From an uncultured Marinoscillum sp. (lineage in GTDB: Bacteria; Bacteroidota; Bacteroidia; Cytophagales; MED-G16): a stretch of 37,656 bases of DNA. Under the pieces are notes generated by a model, which saw only the letters and a program-made list of their open reading frames with translations, was not told the origin of the DNA and ran no database searches. A program made the position numbers and the translations under genes. The first letter of the stretch is position 1. Every line of letters begins with the position of its first letter. This document shows, in pieces, positions 8,871 through 18,198 of the stretch. The stretch lies in NCBI GenBank assembly GCA_902626505.1, contig CACOFQ010000014.1:1-37656 (forward strand). Reading direction: 5' to 3'.

Positions 8871-9884
8871 TTAATTATAGTTTTCAATAAACTTTATTAA
8901 ATAATCAGTAGGATCAATCTTATCTTTTAATAATTTCTTTGCCCGAATAGCATATTTATTTTTATTAGCTAATAATAAATTATCTATCAATTTATAAATT
9001 TTTCTGAGATTAATTGTTTGATATAATAATCCAGCTTTAATTTCATCATCTATATAACCCATTTTTAAAACATTAATATAAATCGAAGGAACACCTAAAA
9101 TTGCAGCTTCAGAAGCTGTAGTTCCTCCCTCTCCAATATAAAATTTTGAATAATAAAGAGCATCATGAATTAAAGCTGGATTAATTTTTAATTCATAAGA
9201 TTTAAATTCAGGATCTAATTCATATTCTGAGGAAATAAAAACTTTTATTTTTTTATTTAAATAATTAATTATTTCTTTTTTTTCTGAGTTTGATAAATAT
9301 TTAACCCCTTTATCATGACTTGCATTCCATGATACAAACCTTAAAATAACATAATCCTCATTATTTTTTAAATTTAACAATTTCAAAACTTCATTTTTTG
9401 GTTTAAAATATTTTTTATGTAAGTAAAAAAGCTCTGAATATGTATTAATTTTAATATGTTTTTTACCAAAGTTTTTTTTAAATGATTTTGGTGTAATAAT
9501 TTTAGTTGCAAAAAGTTTATAGGATAAATGAGCTAAATAAGCATGGTCAGTATCATCCAAAATAATTGATGGAATTCTTAGCAAAAATCCAGCATGAGAA
9601 ATATTAGTTCCTGAAAAACCAATCATTATATCAGGCTTAAAATACAAAGATTTAATGACCATAAATAAATCAGTTATTGGAATTCTAAATAATTTCCCAA
9701 TTAATGAATTTGGATAGTCATTTCTATTTATATACTCAATCCCATAATAATCTAATAACTGGTGAGTAATATTTCTATTTTTAGCTATAATAAGAAACTC
9801 ATGATTTCTTTTAATCATTATATTAATAAAATTTTTAAAATAATGAACATGAGCTGGATGACCGATATCAATTAAAATTTTCAA
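8871..9884 (-). CDS. DUF354 family glycosyltransferase-like protein
   Basis: A 337-residue protein of the DUF354 family, which has a GT-B-like fold. It opens with the family hallmark MKILIDIGHPAHVHYFKN. A C-terminal loop GEGGTTASEAAILGVPS (about 253-269) corresponds to the UDP-sugar site of GT-B enzymes such as UDP-GlcNAc 2-epimerases. No member that I know of has a settled biochemical function; placement in glycan clusters suggests a sugar-transfer or sugar-nucleotide role. The start is TTG at 9884-9882, chosen because the conserved family N-terminus begins exactly there. It sits between an acyltransferase and the phosphoglycosyl transferase with gaps of about 5 bp. Confidence 0.8.
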   Translation of the reverse strand: MKILIDIGHPAHVHYFKNFINIMIKRNHEFLIIAKNRNITHQLLDYYGIEYINRNDYPNSLIGKLFRIPITDLFMVIKSLYFKPDIMIGFSGTNISHAGFLLRIPSIILDDTDHAYLAHLSYKLFATKIITPKSFKKNFGKKHIKINTYSELFYLHKKYFKPKNEVLKLLNLKNNEDYVILRFVSWNASHDKGVKYLSNSEKKEIINYLNKKIKVFISSEYELDPEFKSYELKINPALIHDALYYSKFYIGEGGTTASEAAILGVPSIYINVLKMGYIDDEIKAGLLYQTINLRKIYKLIDNLLLANKNKYAIRAKKLLKDKIDPTDYLIKFIENYN

Positions 9885-9888
9885 TTTA

Positions 9889-10434
9889 TTATTCTTTTAT
9901 ATCTATTTTTTTTATTAATCTAGCAGGATTACCAGCTACTAAAGTTTTTGAAACAACATTAATAGATACTAAAGAACAAGCTGAAACAATACTATATCTT
10001 CCTACAGTAACTCCAGGTAAGATAGTTGCTCCAACACCAATCCATGATCCTTTTTCAATTTTAACAGAAGACACAAATGAATCAATTTTATTTTCAAAAT
10101 GATGATATGGAATAGAATGAGTTAAAATATAATTATTACCAGCTAATGAAACATCATCTTCAATTATAATATGGTCAGGATAAGAATGATCTAATGTAAC
10201 TCTTAAACCAATCATAACGTTTTTTCCAATTTTAACTCCTCTCCATCTATGAAACATAATCCTTAAAGAATTAATTGGACAATTATAAGCTAAAGTACTT
10301 AAAATAAAATTGAGTAATTTTTTATAAAAAAAAAGTAAAATATTCTGATTTTTTCTTTTACTACCACTAAGAAGTTGACCAAAAAAATTAGAGGAAGGTT
10401 TATATAATGGTTTCTTTATTTTTTTATTTTCCAT
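9889..10434 (-). CDS. Hexapeptide-repeat acyltransferase (WbbJ/CysE-like)
   Basis: A 181-residue left-handed beta-helix acyltransferase that probably O- or N-acetylates a sugar of the glycan. Residues about 70-175 hold hexapeptide repeats (VKIGKNVMIGLRVTLDHS, IIIEDDVSLAGNNYILTH, VKIEKGSWIGVGATILPGV). The catalytic-type histidine is in the LTHSIPYHH loop, and it ends with the common VAGNPARLIKKI. The N-terminal 50 residues are basic and partly hydrophobic, suggesting membrane contact. The start overlaps the end of the upstream deacetylase by 11 bp. It could supply a missing sugar N-acetyltransferase step, but nothing in the sequence ties it to that. Confidence 0.85.
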   Translation of the reverse strand: MENKKIKKPLYKPSSNFFGQLLSGSKRKNQNILLFFYKKLLNFILSTLAYNCPINSLRIMFHRWRGVKIGKNVMIGLRVTLDHSYPDHIIIEDDVSLAGNNYILTHSIPYHHFENKIDSFVSSVKIEKGSWIGVGATILPGVTVGRYSIVSACSLVSINVVSKTLVAGNPARLIKKIDIKE

Positions 10435-11347
10435 TATTTATATATTGATTAAAAGTCATAAACTTAAATTTATTTTTTTTAAAAAATTTTAATTCTTTAT
10501 CATAAATTGGTAATCCTTTTTTTCCTAAATTTTTTATTTTTAAATGATATCTAAGATAATCACCAAATAAATATGAAATAGGATTATTAGTTCTTGAAAT
10601 AATTTTATTATTAAATTTCTTCTCATCAATAAATTCATTAGGATGTGTTAGAAAAACAAATGGTCTGTTGTTTATTAAGGTTTCTAAATACAAAATATTT
10701 CTATTTATTCTATTGATAGTAGGAAAAATTCTCATAAAGGTACCAATATATGGAAAAATAAAAGATGTAATTGGAATCTCTAAAAGATTAGAATTTCCCT
10801 TTTTAAATATATTATCAATTTTTGTATAATATGGCAACCTAGGAGCTGTCAACCAATTAAGTTTATTATAAACTCCAAATGAAAAAAACATATCAAGTCT
10901 CTGAGAAGAAACTGAGCTATCGATTTTAAAACCAGTTTCAACTAAAGCTCTTGATGTATTTTTACTAACTCTTGCTGCTGGAGCTCTAAATGAAGTAACT
11001 TCATTTCCTGAAATATCTTCAAGAATTTTTTTTGATTTTTTTAAATGATCTACTTGTTTATTGTAAGGTAATATATCAAATGAGTTTTTTACTTCATGAT
11101 TATAACCATGGGAAGCAACTTCGTGTCCATAAGGAATAATCATTTTAACAACTTCAGGATATAATTTAGCAATGTGTGCAGTAAAGAAAAAAGTTGACTT
11201 TATATTATATTTATCATATAAATTTAGAAGCCTTGGCATTCCTTGTTTTAAAACATACTCTCCAGTTTTTTTAGATAATTTATGATTTATTAAAGAAGTA
11301 GTTTCTACATCATTTGTGATCAAACATACTTTATCATTAATAACCAT
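10424..11347 (-). CDS. Polysaccharide deacetylase (NodB domain)
   Basis: A 307-residue metal-dependent carbohydrate deacetylase. Motif 1 is TNDVETT, with Asp13 the likely metal ligand/base region. Motif 2 is SHGYNHE, with His80 and His84 as metal ligands. Motif 3 is FRAPAARVSKNT, with Arg121. The THPNEF segment near residue 235 is the late histidine motif. This order is typical of the PuuE/NodB-like deacetylases common in glycan loci. No signal peptide is visible, so it may act on cytoplasmic lipid-linked intermediates. Unlike most genes here it is separated from its upstream neighbour by 77 bp. Confidence 0.85.
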   Translation of the reverse strand: MVINDKVCLITNDVETTSLINHKLSKKTGEYVLKQGMPRLLNLYDKYNIKSTFFFTAHIAKLYPEVVKMIIPYGHEVASHGYNHEVKNSFDILPYNKQVDHLKKSKKILEDISGNEVTSFRAPAARVSKNTSRALVETGFKIDSSVSSQRLDMFFSFGVYNKLNWLTAPRLPYYTKIDNIFKKGNSNLLEIPITSFIFPYIGTFMRIFPTINRINRNILYLETLINNRPFVFLTHPNEFIDEKKFNNKIISRTNNPISYLFGDYLRYHLKIKNLGKKGLPIYDKELKFFKKNKFKFMTFNQYINNGK

Positions 11348-11424
11348 TTAAATGAACCTTTTAAGAGTCTAAACTTAAAACTGTAATATAATTTGTTATA
11401 AACTTTTATTAAAATATTTACAAA
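11348..11424 (-). other. 77-bp intergenic gap inside the leftward gene run
   Basis: This is one of the two largest gaps within the leftward gene run. It could hold an internal promoter for the deacetylase and the genes below it. On the minus strand TAAGTTTA resembles the Bacteroidota -7 element TAnnTTTG, but no matching upstream element was found. I see no stem-loop strong enough to call a terminator. The call is only that this is a candidate transcription boundary. Confidence 0.25.
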
Positions 11425-12396
11425 TTAATATTTTAAAAGGCTTCTAATAATTGGTAAAAAAGTTAATCTTACAATCATTTCATTAAAATTAAACTCTAAA
11501 TTATCTCTTCCAAAATATTTGTTTTGCTTACTATTATTTAGATAATTTCGATTGAGAAAAATTAAATCAGAAAAATCATTTACATCACCTCTTTTACCAA
11601 AAGGAAATGAAAAAGGAATTTTATCAACATTAAATTTTGATTTGATAATATTATTAGAAATAAACATTTCCTCTTTAATTTGATTTTTATTTAATCTAGA
11701 AAAATCAGGGTGTGAGTGTGAGTGAGAACCTATATAATTACCATTATCTAATATATCTCGGACTTGATTTTCATTTAAATAAGGTTCCTTTCTATCAAGA
11801 TATGAACTTACGCTCTCACCTATTAAATCATTCCAAAGATCATCAACTATAATATCTTTTTTATCCATAGAAATATTTTTCCAACTCCATTCTAAAAAAT
11901 TTAAATTTTTCAAATCATTTAGCCCATATTTTTTTATAATATTAATAACAGATTTTTGGATTTCTTTATTAGACTTACTATTAAAAATATATATTAATTT
12001 ATTTCTCCACATTAAATTTTTATTGTTCAAACAAGAGGTAATTAAAAAAGAAGTAAAATTTAATTTAAGTTCATCTGTAATAGGTAAAATGTATTTGTAA
12101 TTTTCATAAAAACCATCATCAGTTGTTATAAGTAATTTATTATTTAAAGGTTTTTTATTTTCGATTAAATAAATCATTTCTTTAAATGATATAATATTAA
12201 AGTTCTTTTTTAAAAAAATTAAATGATTTTTAAAAGTTAAAGGAGTTATACATTTATTTTTAAAATAATATTTTTCATCTGATTCATTAATCATATGATA
12301 ATATACCACTCTAATATTTGAGCTTTTATAGTTTAGTAAAAATCTAAATAATGACTTGTTTTTGAATAACAAATTACCAAAGAAGTTAATAAACAT
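11425..12396 (-). CDS. Polysaccharide deacetylase family protein (second type)
   Basis: A 323-residue NodB-domain protein of a different branch from the neighbouring deacetylase. It begins with a YYHMINES stretch (about 32-39) typical of 'YHRI/VxD' deacetylases. The catalytic TTDDGF motif places the Asp-Asp pair at 93-94. The metal-binding histidines are in SHSHSHPDFSRL (His225, 227, 229), and PFSFPFG at 261-267 is the family motif. Between residues 120 and 215 there is a long helical insert. It would remove acetyl or other acyl groups from sugars. The gap to the formyltransferase-like gene upstream is 4 bp. Confidence 0.83.
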   Translation of the reverse strand: MFINFFGNLLFKNKSLFRFLLNYKSSNIRVVYYHMINESDEKYYFKNKCITPLTFKNHLIFLKKNFNIISFKEMIYLIENKKPLNNKLLITTDDGFYENYKYILPITDELKLNFTSFLITSCLNNKNLMWRNKLIYIFNSKSNKEIQKSVINIIKKYGLNDLKNLNFLEWSWKNISMDKKDIIVDDLWNDLIGESVSSYLDRKEPYLNENQVRDILDNGNYIGSHSHSHPDFSRLNKNQIKEEMFISNNIIKSKFNVDKIPFSFPFGKRGDVNDFSDLIFLNRNYLNNSKQNKYFGRDNLEFNFNEMIVRLTFLPIIRSLLKY

Positions 12397-12400
12397 TAAA

Positions 12401-13276
12401 TTACTTTTGAATTGATTTTAATAAATTAATTAATAGAAAATTAAAATCGTCTTCTTTTCTATTATAATAATATATTGATTTTTCTTTTCTATAAAAATTT
12501 GATTGATTTCCATACTTCTGATAATAATTAAGTTTTATATCATCAACTATTGTCCAATCTATATTTTTATAGTAATTGAACTTATGAAGTTGTTTGATTC
12601 CTTTTGGAATAGCTTTTGAGAATTTAACTTTATCTAAAAAGTTTTGATATAAATGAACTGATCCCTTTATTGTATTCATAAAAAGATCATATATTTTATC
12701 GTTTTTATTAATAGGAGTTAAATAATGAGATAAAATATTACCTAAATCTATTTTAGAATTCATAATCATTAAAGTACCACCAATAAAATTTAAATTTTCT
12801 TTTCTATAAGTATTAATTAACGCATTATTACCATTAAAAAATGGAGATAAGCCACTATGGTAATTTAAGGTACAAACCTTAGCGCTATTAATAAAAGTTG
12901 ATTTAGCTATTTCACCGCCTAAAAAACATATAATATCTATTTTATTATTTTTAATAAGATTTACACTTGAAATTGAATTAATAGTTTTTACATTATGAAT
13001 TATATTTTTTGGTATTTTATCATATAACAACCTATACTTTGAAAAATGTTTTTTTTCATACCTATTTTTTTGAGAATAAAATAAATTGAAAATCAAACTA
13101 AAAATTTTTATTATCGAATATATAAATCCATATTTAATGATTTTGAATCTAACTTTATTTAAAAAATTATTTTTTCCTTTAGGATGAATTATTAGCTTAA
13201 CATTATTTTTTTTAAACAATGAATAAACCCAAAATTTATGATGTAATTCTTTATTGGTAACTAATGCTATATTCAT
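12401..13276 (-). CDS. Formyltransferase-family protein
   Basis: A 291-residue protein with the formyl_transf fold used by methionyl-tRNA and sugar N-formyltransferases (N10-formyl-THF donor). The catalytic triad appears conserved: Asn138 and His140 in TLNYHSGLSP, and Asp177 in NSKIDLGNIL. The segment before that Asp (GGTLMIMNSKID) lacks the usual second histidine of the GVTVH motif. The N-terminal 130 residues are weakly conserved and basic. Its place among glycan genes suggests N-formylation of an amino sugar. No sugar aminotransferase is in the window, so the acceptor is unknown. It is too divergent to be Fmt itself. Confidence 0.75.
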   Translation of the reverse strand: MNIALVTNKELHHKFWVYSLFKKNNVKLIIHPKGKNNFLNKVRFKIIKYGFIYSIIKIFSLIFNLFYSQKNRYEKKHFSKYRLLYDKIPKNIIHNVKTINSISSVNLIKNNKIDIICFLGGEIAKSTFINSAKVCTLNYHSGLSPFFNGNNALINTYRKENLNFIGGTLMIMNSKIDLGNILSHYLTPINKNDKIYDLFMNTIKGSVHLYQNFLDKVKFSKAIPKGIKQLHKFNYYKNIDWTIVDDIKLNYYQKYGNQSNFYRKEKSIYYYNRKEDDFNFLLINLLKSIQK

Positions 13277-13280
13277 GTAT

Positions 13281-14240
13281 TTAACTTAAAATTGAATTAT
13301 AAATTTTTATTATTTTCATTGATATCTTATTAATTTCTAAGTAACTAATTTTTTCTCTTGAATTGAATTTATTTTTAAAATTAACAGAATTGACTATTTT
13401 TTTACAAAGATCTAATTTATCATATTTAGAAATATAACAACCAGGAATATTATTTATATGTTCTTTTACGTCACCCACATCAACAGAAACAACTTTACAA
13501 TTACAAGCTAAAGCTTCTTTAACAATGTTAGGTGAACCTTCAAAAAATGATGTTAATACTAATACATCTGTTGCATTAAGCAACAAAATAACTTTTTCTG
13601 ACGAAATAGGATAATCTGTTTCAATGAGAGAAATGTTATTATTTTTCAAATCCTTCAAAGAGCTTTCCAAAAGCTTAAAATTTTTTCTTGGATTATTTTT
13701 GTCACCTATAAATAAAATATATTTAGAATTTTCATTAAGATTTAATTTACGTCTGCATTCTAATGTTGGAATCGGTTTATAAGTATCAAAATCAACTCCA
13801 TTAGGTATTATACTCATTTTATTTTTTAAATAAATATATTCAGCAAGATTTTTTGATTTTACAATAATTCTATTGACAAATAATTGAATAAATTTTGAGA
13901 CTAAATAATTTATTTTACTTAGAGTTTTAATATTTCCATTTTTATTATATGATCCAGTAACATCACTTCCCATAAAAGAAACAACTATAGGTTTATTAAG
14001 AAAAGATATGATAACAAGTAAAGCTGATAGAGAATAATGTGAATGAATAATATCATAATTTTTTTCTTTAACAAGTTTTCTAAGTTTTGAAATATTAGAT
14101 AAATAACCAATTATTCCTTTCCCTTTAATTTCAAACTTATCAATATCAATATTATTATTTATCAATGAAGCTCTTTGGCTTTTAATAAAAGGTGGTGGTA
14201 AAACCATATTTCCACTGTAAACAAATAATACTTTAAACAC
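13281..14240 (-). CDS. Glycosyltransferase family 4
   Basis: A 319-residue retaining GT-B glycosyltransferase. The N-terminal half has DIIHSHYSLSAL and VVSFMGSDV. The linker IPNGVDFDTYKP is the family hallmark. The C-terminal EGSPNIVKEALA is the EX7E nucleotide-sugar site, followed by VVSVDVGDVKEHI. The start is GTG at 14240-14238; the sequence from there (MFKVLFVYSGNM) matches the typical first strand. It overlaps the upstream polymerase gene by 8 bp. Donor and acceptor cannot be read from the sequence. Confidence 0.88.
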   Translation of the reverse strand: MFKVLFVYSGNMVLPPPFIKSQRASLINNNIDIDKFEIKGKGIIGYLSNISKLRKLVKEKNYDIIHSHYSLSALLVIISFLNKPIVVSFMGSDVTGSYNKNGNIKTLSKINYLVSKFIQLFVNRIIVKSKNLAEYIYLKNKMSIIPNGVDFDTYKPIPTLECRRKLNLNENSKYILFIGDKNNPRKNFKLLESSLKDLKNNNISLIETDYPISSEKVILLLNATDVLVLTSFFEGSPNIVKEALACNCKVVSVDVGDVKEHINNIPGCYISKYDKLDLCKKIVNSVNFKNKFNSREKISYLEINKISMKIIKIYNSILS

Positions 14241-15516
14241 AATTATTTTTTTTAATAGTTATACCAATTGTTATAAAAAATAATGATGAAATAGCATGAT
14301 TATTTATAAAACCTTTTGAATAAATTAAAAAATCAAATAAAAAAATAAATAAAAACATAACTGAAATAAATATTAAAAATTTTTTAAAGTCATCTGTTTT
14401 TGTATTTATTTTTTTAAAAACTCTAAAAAATAAAGTTGAATAAAAAATAACAAAAGAAAAAGTTCCAATTAAACCAATAGATATTAAATAACTAACAATA
14501 CCATTCGCAGACAAAGATGATAATAATCCGAATTCCCTTAAGGGGCTATATCCAGGAATATCTACAAATCCAATTAAAGTATCTGGTCCAGATCCAAATA
14601 AGTACTTATAATCAAATAGATCAAATTGAGAGAAAATTATATAAATTCCTGCAAATCTACCTGAAGCTAATGGATCAGTTATATTTAAATTATATTTAAA
14701 TAAATAACTAATCACAAAACCAATATCAAATGAACCTCCTTGTATATTTTCAGGATTAAGAGTAGGATTATAAATTGAACCAAAATAAATAAAAATTGAA
14801 GAAAATATTATTATAGAAATTGTTATGATAAACTTACTTCTAAAATTCAAATTTAGGTTTGAATAATATTTATAATATAAATAGTAAAATAAACTTACAG
14901 TAATAGGTAATACAAAAATAAATGCTCTTTTTTCACCTACGAATGCCATAAAAACCATTCCAATTATTAATAAAAATAAATTTTTATTTTTATTGATAAG
15001 GTAGTATTTAGATAAATAATAAACAATTCCAATCATGGGGAAAATTGTATTGAGATTTCCTGATGTAAGCGCTATAGTTCCTATAACCGATTCTTTAGGT
15101 CCAAAGAAAAAAAACTTAAATATTGAAAAAATTATTTGGAGTAAAAACAATTTTTCAATTAGGTTAAAAATAACAATTATGTTTTTATTACTGAGATTTA
15201 AATTATAAAATACAATTAATAGAATATACCCAATTAAAGTATAATGATAAAATGAGAAAGATTTTAATAAGTCAGAACTGTTTTGCAAAAGAGAAATCAA
15301 AACAAACAAAGAGTATATTAAGAAATGATTTAAAAAAATAAATTTAAATTTCTTATTGATACCTTCTATATATTCATATGAAAAATGTAATAATACTAGT
15401 GAAAGAAATGTAATTGATAATTTAGGAATTACAGTTGGAACACCAATTAATGCGAGGAATCCATATAAAAATGAAATAATTAATATTAAGTATACAGCTT
15501 TTAAAATATTACCCAA
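14233..15516 (-). CDS. Wzy-like O-antigen/polysaccharide polymerase
   Basis: A 427-residue integral membrane protein with about 10-12 hydrophobic segments and a larger loop around residues 245-310, the usual layout of Wzy polymerases and O-antigen ligases. The loop contains DPLASGRFAGIYIIF, similar to the 'SGR' motif seen in this superfamily, with GSGPDTLIG after it. Wzy joins repeat units on lipid carriers in the periplasm; the Wzz-like gene at 6759-7847 supports this choice over a ligase. The start is TTG at 15516-15514: no ATG lies near the first membrane segment. It overlaps the upstream GT4 gene by 8 bp. Confidence 0.78.
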   Translation of the reverse strand: MGNILKAVYLILIISFLYGFLALIGVPTVIPKLSITFLSLVLLHFSYEYIEGINKKFKFIFLNHFLIYSLFVLISLLQNSSDLLKSFSFYHYTLIGYILLIVFYNLNLSNKNIIVIFNLIEKLFLLQIIFSIFKFFFFGPKESVIGTIALTSGNLNTIFPMIGIVYYLSKYYLINKNKNLFLLIIGMVFMAFVGEKRAFIFVLPITVSLFYYLYYKYYSNLNLNFRSKFIITISIIIFSSIFIYFGSIYNPTLNPENIQGGSFDIGFVISYLFKYNLNITDPLASGRFAGIYIIFSQFDLFDYKYLFGSGPDTLIGFVDIPGYSPLREFGLLSSLSANGIVSYLISIGLIGTFSFVIFYSTLFFRVFKKINTKTDDFKKFLIFISVMFLFIFLFDFLIYSKGFINNHAISSLFFITIGITIKKNNCV

Positions 15517-16648
15517 TTGTAAATTTAATTATATTTTTAACTCGAGATTCCCATGAATATTTTTTCTCAGCTTCTTTTTTAGCATTTAATCCAACTTTCA
15601 TTTTATTATCTTTTACAGCTTCTAATAATTTGCTTTTCATATCAAAATAAGAGTCATAGTCATAAATATAGGCAGTCTTAGAATTTACCACTTCTAATAT
15701 GGTTATATGATTTTGAGTTAATATGTTTTTTCCACTAGCCATATATTCAAAAAGTTTAAGTGGTGAGCAGTAATTTATTGTTTTAACATCTTTTGACCAT
15801 AATGCTAATAAAACATCGGAAGCAAATAAATAATTATTTATTTTTGAATGTACCACCCTACCTATAAATTTTATATTTTTTAAATTATTTTTTTTTGAAA
15901 TTTCATTGAAATAATTTTTTGATTTATTTGGACCCCCAACAACACAAAAATAATAGCTTTTAAAATCTCTAGCTAATTTAATTATTAGTTCAATATTTCT
16001 ATCATTGTAAAGACTTCCTGTATAAGTAATTATAGTTTTATTAATTGGTAGGGATAAGTTTTTTCTATAATAAGATTTTTTCCTTATTTTATTAAACTTT
16101 TCCAAATTAAAACCATCATGATAGTAATTACATTTATTTTTATTTAAACCAAAATCTATCCAATAATTCATTAAATTTTTACTAATGCATAGAAATAATT
16201 TAAAATTTTGATTTTTTATATATTTTTTAATAATTTTTTTCCAATAATAATCTATAAAACTAAATCTGTTATGAAGTAAATTATTATGAGATTCAAAAAT
16301 AACTTTTTTATTGTGTTTAAGTCCAAATTTGATATATAGTGGTGATCTTAGAAATAAGTAATCATAGTTTGGATCTTTAATTATTTTTTTAATTTCACTA
16401 TTAATAATATATTTTTCAATTCTAAAAATTTTTTTTTGATTTAAAATATGTATTTTAAAATTAGGTAAAAAACCTAGTCTTGATTTTATGTATTTTTTTA
16501 TATCAGTTATTGAGGTCTTTGAGCTTTTTAAAACTAATTTAACAGATACTCCCTCATTTGAAAAAGCATAACACATATTTAATACTTGGATTATATTAGC
16601 TTTTTCAGAATCTAAATACCCATCATGGATATATAATATTGATTTCAA
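15509..16648 (-). CDS. Glycosyltransferase family 4 (second)
   Basis: A 379-residue GT-B glycosyltransferase. Recognisable parts are YLDSEKANIIQVLNM near the N-terminus, the ESHNN acceptor-side segment, the interdomain linker YHDGFNLEKFNKI, ITYTGSLYNDRN, and CSPLKLFEYMASGKNI in the donor-binding region. The last resembles the 'SPLKLFEYMA' variant of the GT4 motif. The start is TTG at 16648-16646; the first strand KSILYIHDGY follows directly. The gap to the upstream gene is 4 bp. Specificity is unknown. Confidence 0.86.
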   Translation of the reverse strand: MKSILYIHDGYLDSEKANIIQVLNMCYAFSNEGVSVKLVLKSSKTSITDIKKYIKSRLGFLPNFKIHILNQKKIFRIEKYIINSEIKKIIKDPNYDYLFLRSPLYIKFGLKHNKKVIFESHNNLLHNRFSFIDYYWKKIIKKYIKNQNFKLFLCISKNLMNYWIDFGLNKNKCNYYHDGFNLEKFNKIRKKSYYRKNLSLPINKTIITYTGSLYNDRNIELIIKLARDFKSYYFCVVGGPNKSKNYFNEISKKNNLKNIKFIGRVVHSKINNYLFASDVLLALWSKDVKTINYCSPLKLFEYMASGKNILTQNHITILEVVNSKTAYIYDYDSYFDMKSKLLEAVKDNKMKVGLNAKKEAEKKYSWESRVKNIIKFTIG

Positions 16649-16652
16649 TTAA

Positions 16653-18191
16653 TTATTGATTAAATTTTTTTATTAAATGATTAGATAACTTATCTAAATT
16701 TTTTGAATAATCTGAATCTTTACTATACATAAATTGAGAGGTTCTTTTTAATAAAACTGAATAGAAATTAACATCAATAGATGTTTTATAAATAGATGAT
16801 ATATAAGCTATTAAATTTTGTTTTTTATACTTATAATTATTCATTAAAAAAATTATATCATTTGGGAGTTCATTCAAATTAATATTCTTTTTGACCATTG
16901 AATCAGGTAAAAATTCATATGGAGTATTTCCAAAAATTAAAACAGGTTTTTTAAAAATAATTGACTCAAAACCAACTGAACCAGCTATAGTAGTAACTAA
17001 TGAAGAATTTTTAATTAATATTCGAGTTTCTGTATTTGGTTTCACCAATCTAACATTAGATATATTTAATAATTTTTTATAGAATGATAAAGGTCTTTTT
17101 CCTACTGCAGCAGGGTGTTCTTTAACAATCAAAATATATCCACTTGGCAAACTATATGCAATATTTCTTATTACCTCAATTTGGTTCATGAAAAACCTAC
17201 TATATACTAATAATGTAACTTCTGGTTCAATATGTAATGGAAAAAAAACATATTTAGTTATTTTAAGATCATTTACATTAACATATTTTTTATGTAAGAA
17301 ATTATTGATTTTTTTAATTAAAAAAGGATTTAGAATTTTTCTATATAAAACTGGCTTAATAAACCCAGGTAAATGTCTATCACATTTATTTTTATTAAAT
17401 AAATATGAATATTCTTCCTTTAAGATATCTTTTAAATTATTTATAAATTTTAAGATATTTGGAAGTTTACTATTAGATTGAGGTGGTTTTTGAGTATTTA
17501 AAAAGACACCCTCATATTTAATATTATTATTTTGACAATCATTTATATATTCTTCAGCTCTAAGATTTATTTTATTATTCCTATTAAAATTATTTATTAT
17601 CTTAAAATATGAAGATTTAATTTCATTAGAAGGTTCATTGGGAGAGGAACCAAAATGAACAAAGTTTTCTACTCTTGTTGGCCTAAGATTATAATATGGA
17701 ATATCATATTTATTAGAAAATAAATATGATATATATTCACCCAAATATGTAGAAATAAAAGAAACAACTAAATCAGGTTTAAAAGTATCAAATAATTTTT
17801 CAATAGATGTTAACCACCTAAGTAAAATTAGATGAATTTCGTCGTAATTTAATTGAGAAATATAATCTTGTCTAAAAGTAAAATTTTCCCCAAAAATTAA
17901 TCTTCTATCTGATAAGATAGCATCCCAAAAATTATTAACACTTAATTTTTTTTCAAAATATTTAATTTTATTAATATCATACTTAGAATCTAAATTTTTT
18001 GTTAATTCCCATTCTTTAATTACATTTTTGTTTTCTACAAATGACTTATTATTTGTTATAAATTTTTCATAAAATTTTGAGTCTGAAATTATATATGCTG
18101 AATTTGTTTCAAATTCTTTTTTTCTAAGAGAATTTGAAATATTTGTAAATAATTCTAAAGTATTAGATTGACATAAATATAAAATTTTCAT
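16653..18191 (-). CDS. Capsule-polysaccharide-synthesis-like GT-B protein
   Basis: A 512-residue protein whose C-terminal half resembles capsule polysaccharide biosynthesis proteins (PF05159-like, KpsC/KpsS fold). It has YVFFPLHIEPEVTLL, VKEHPAAVGKRP, NTETRILIKNSSLVTTIAGS and GFESIIFKKPVLIFGNTPY in the family order. The N-terminal half has a Rossmann-like pattern with FKPDLVVSFISTYLGEY. Related proteins transfer Kdo or other sugars from CMP donors, interesting here because CMP-sugar genes follow upstream in the same run. The assignment rests on motif order only; another GT-B family is possible. The asnB gene lies 7 bp upstream. Confidence 0.65.
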   Translation of the reverse strand: MKILYLCQSNTLELFTNISNSLRKKEFETNSAYIISDSKFYEKFITNNKSFVENKNVIKEWELTKNLDSKYDINKIKYFEKKLSVNNFWDAILSDRRLIFGENFTFRQDYISQLNYDEIHLILLRWLTSIEKLFDTFKPDLVVSFISTYLGEYISYLFSNKYDIPYYNLRPTRVENFVHFGSSPNEPSNEIKSSYFKIINNFNRNNKINLRAEEYINDCQNNNIKYEGVFLNTQKPPQSNSKLPNILKFINNLKDILKEEYSYLFNKNKCDRHLPGFIKPVLYRKILNPFLIKKINNFLHKKYVNVNDLKITKYVFFPLHIEPEVTLLVYSRFFMNQIEVIRNIAYSLPSGYILIVKEHPAAVGKRPLSFYKKLLNISNVRLVKPNTETRILIKNSSLVTTIAGSVGFESIIFKKPVLIFGNTPYEFLPDSMVKKNINLNELPNDIIFLMNNYKYKKQNLIAYISSIYKTSIDVNFYSVLLKRTSQFMYSKDSDYSKNLDKLSNHLIKKFNQ

Positions 18192-18198
18192 AATTAAT

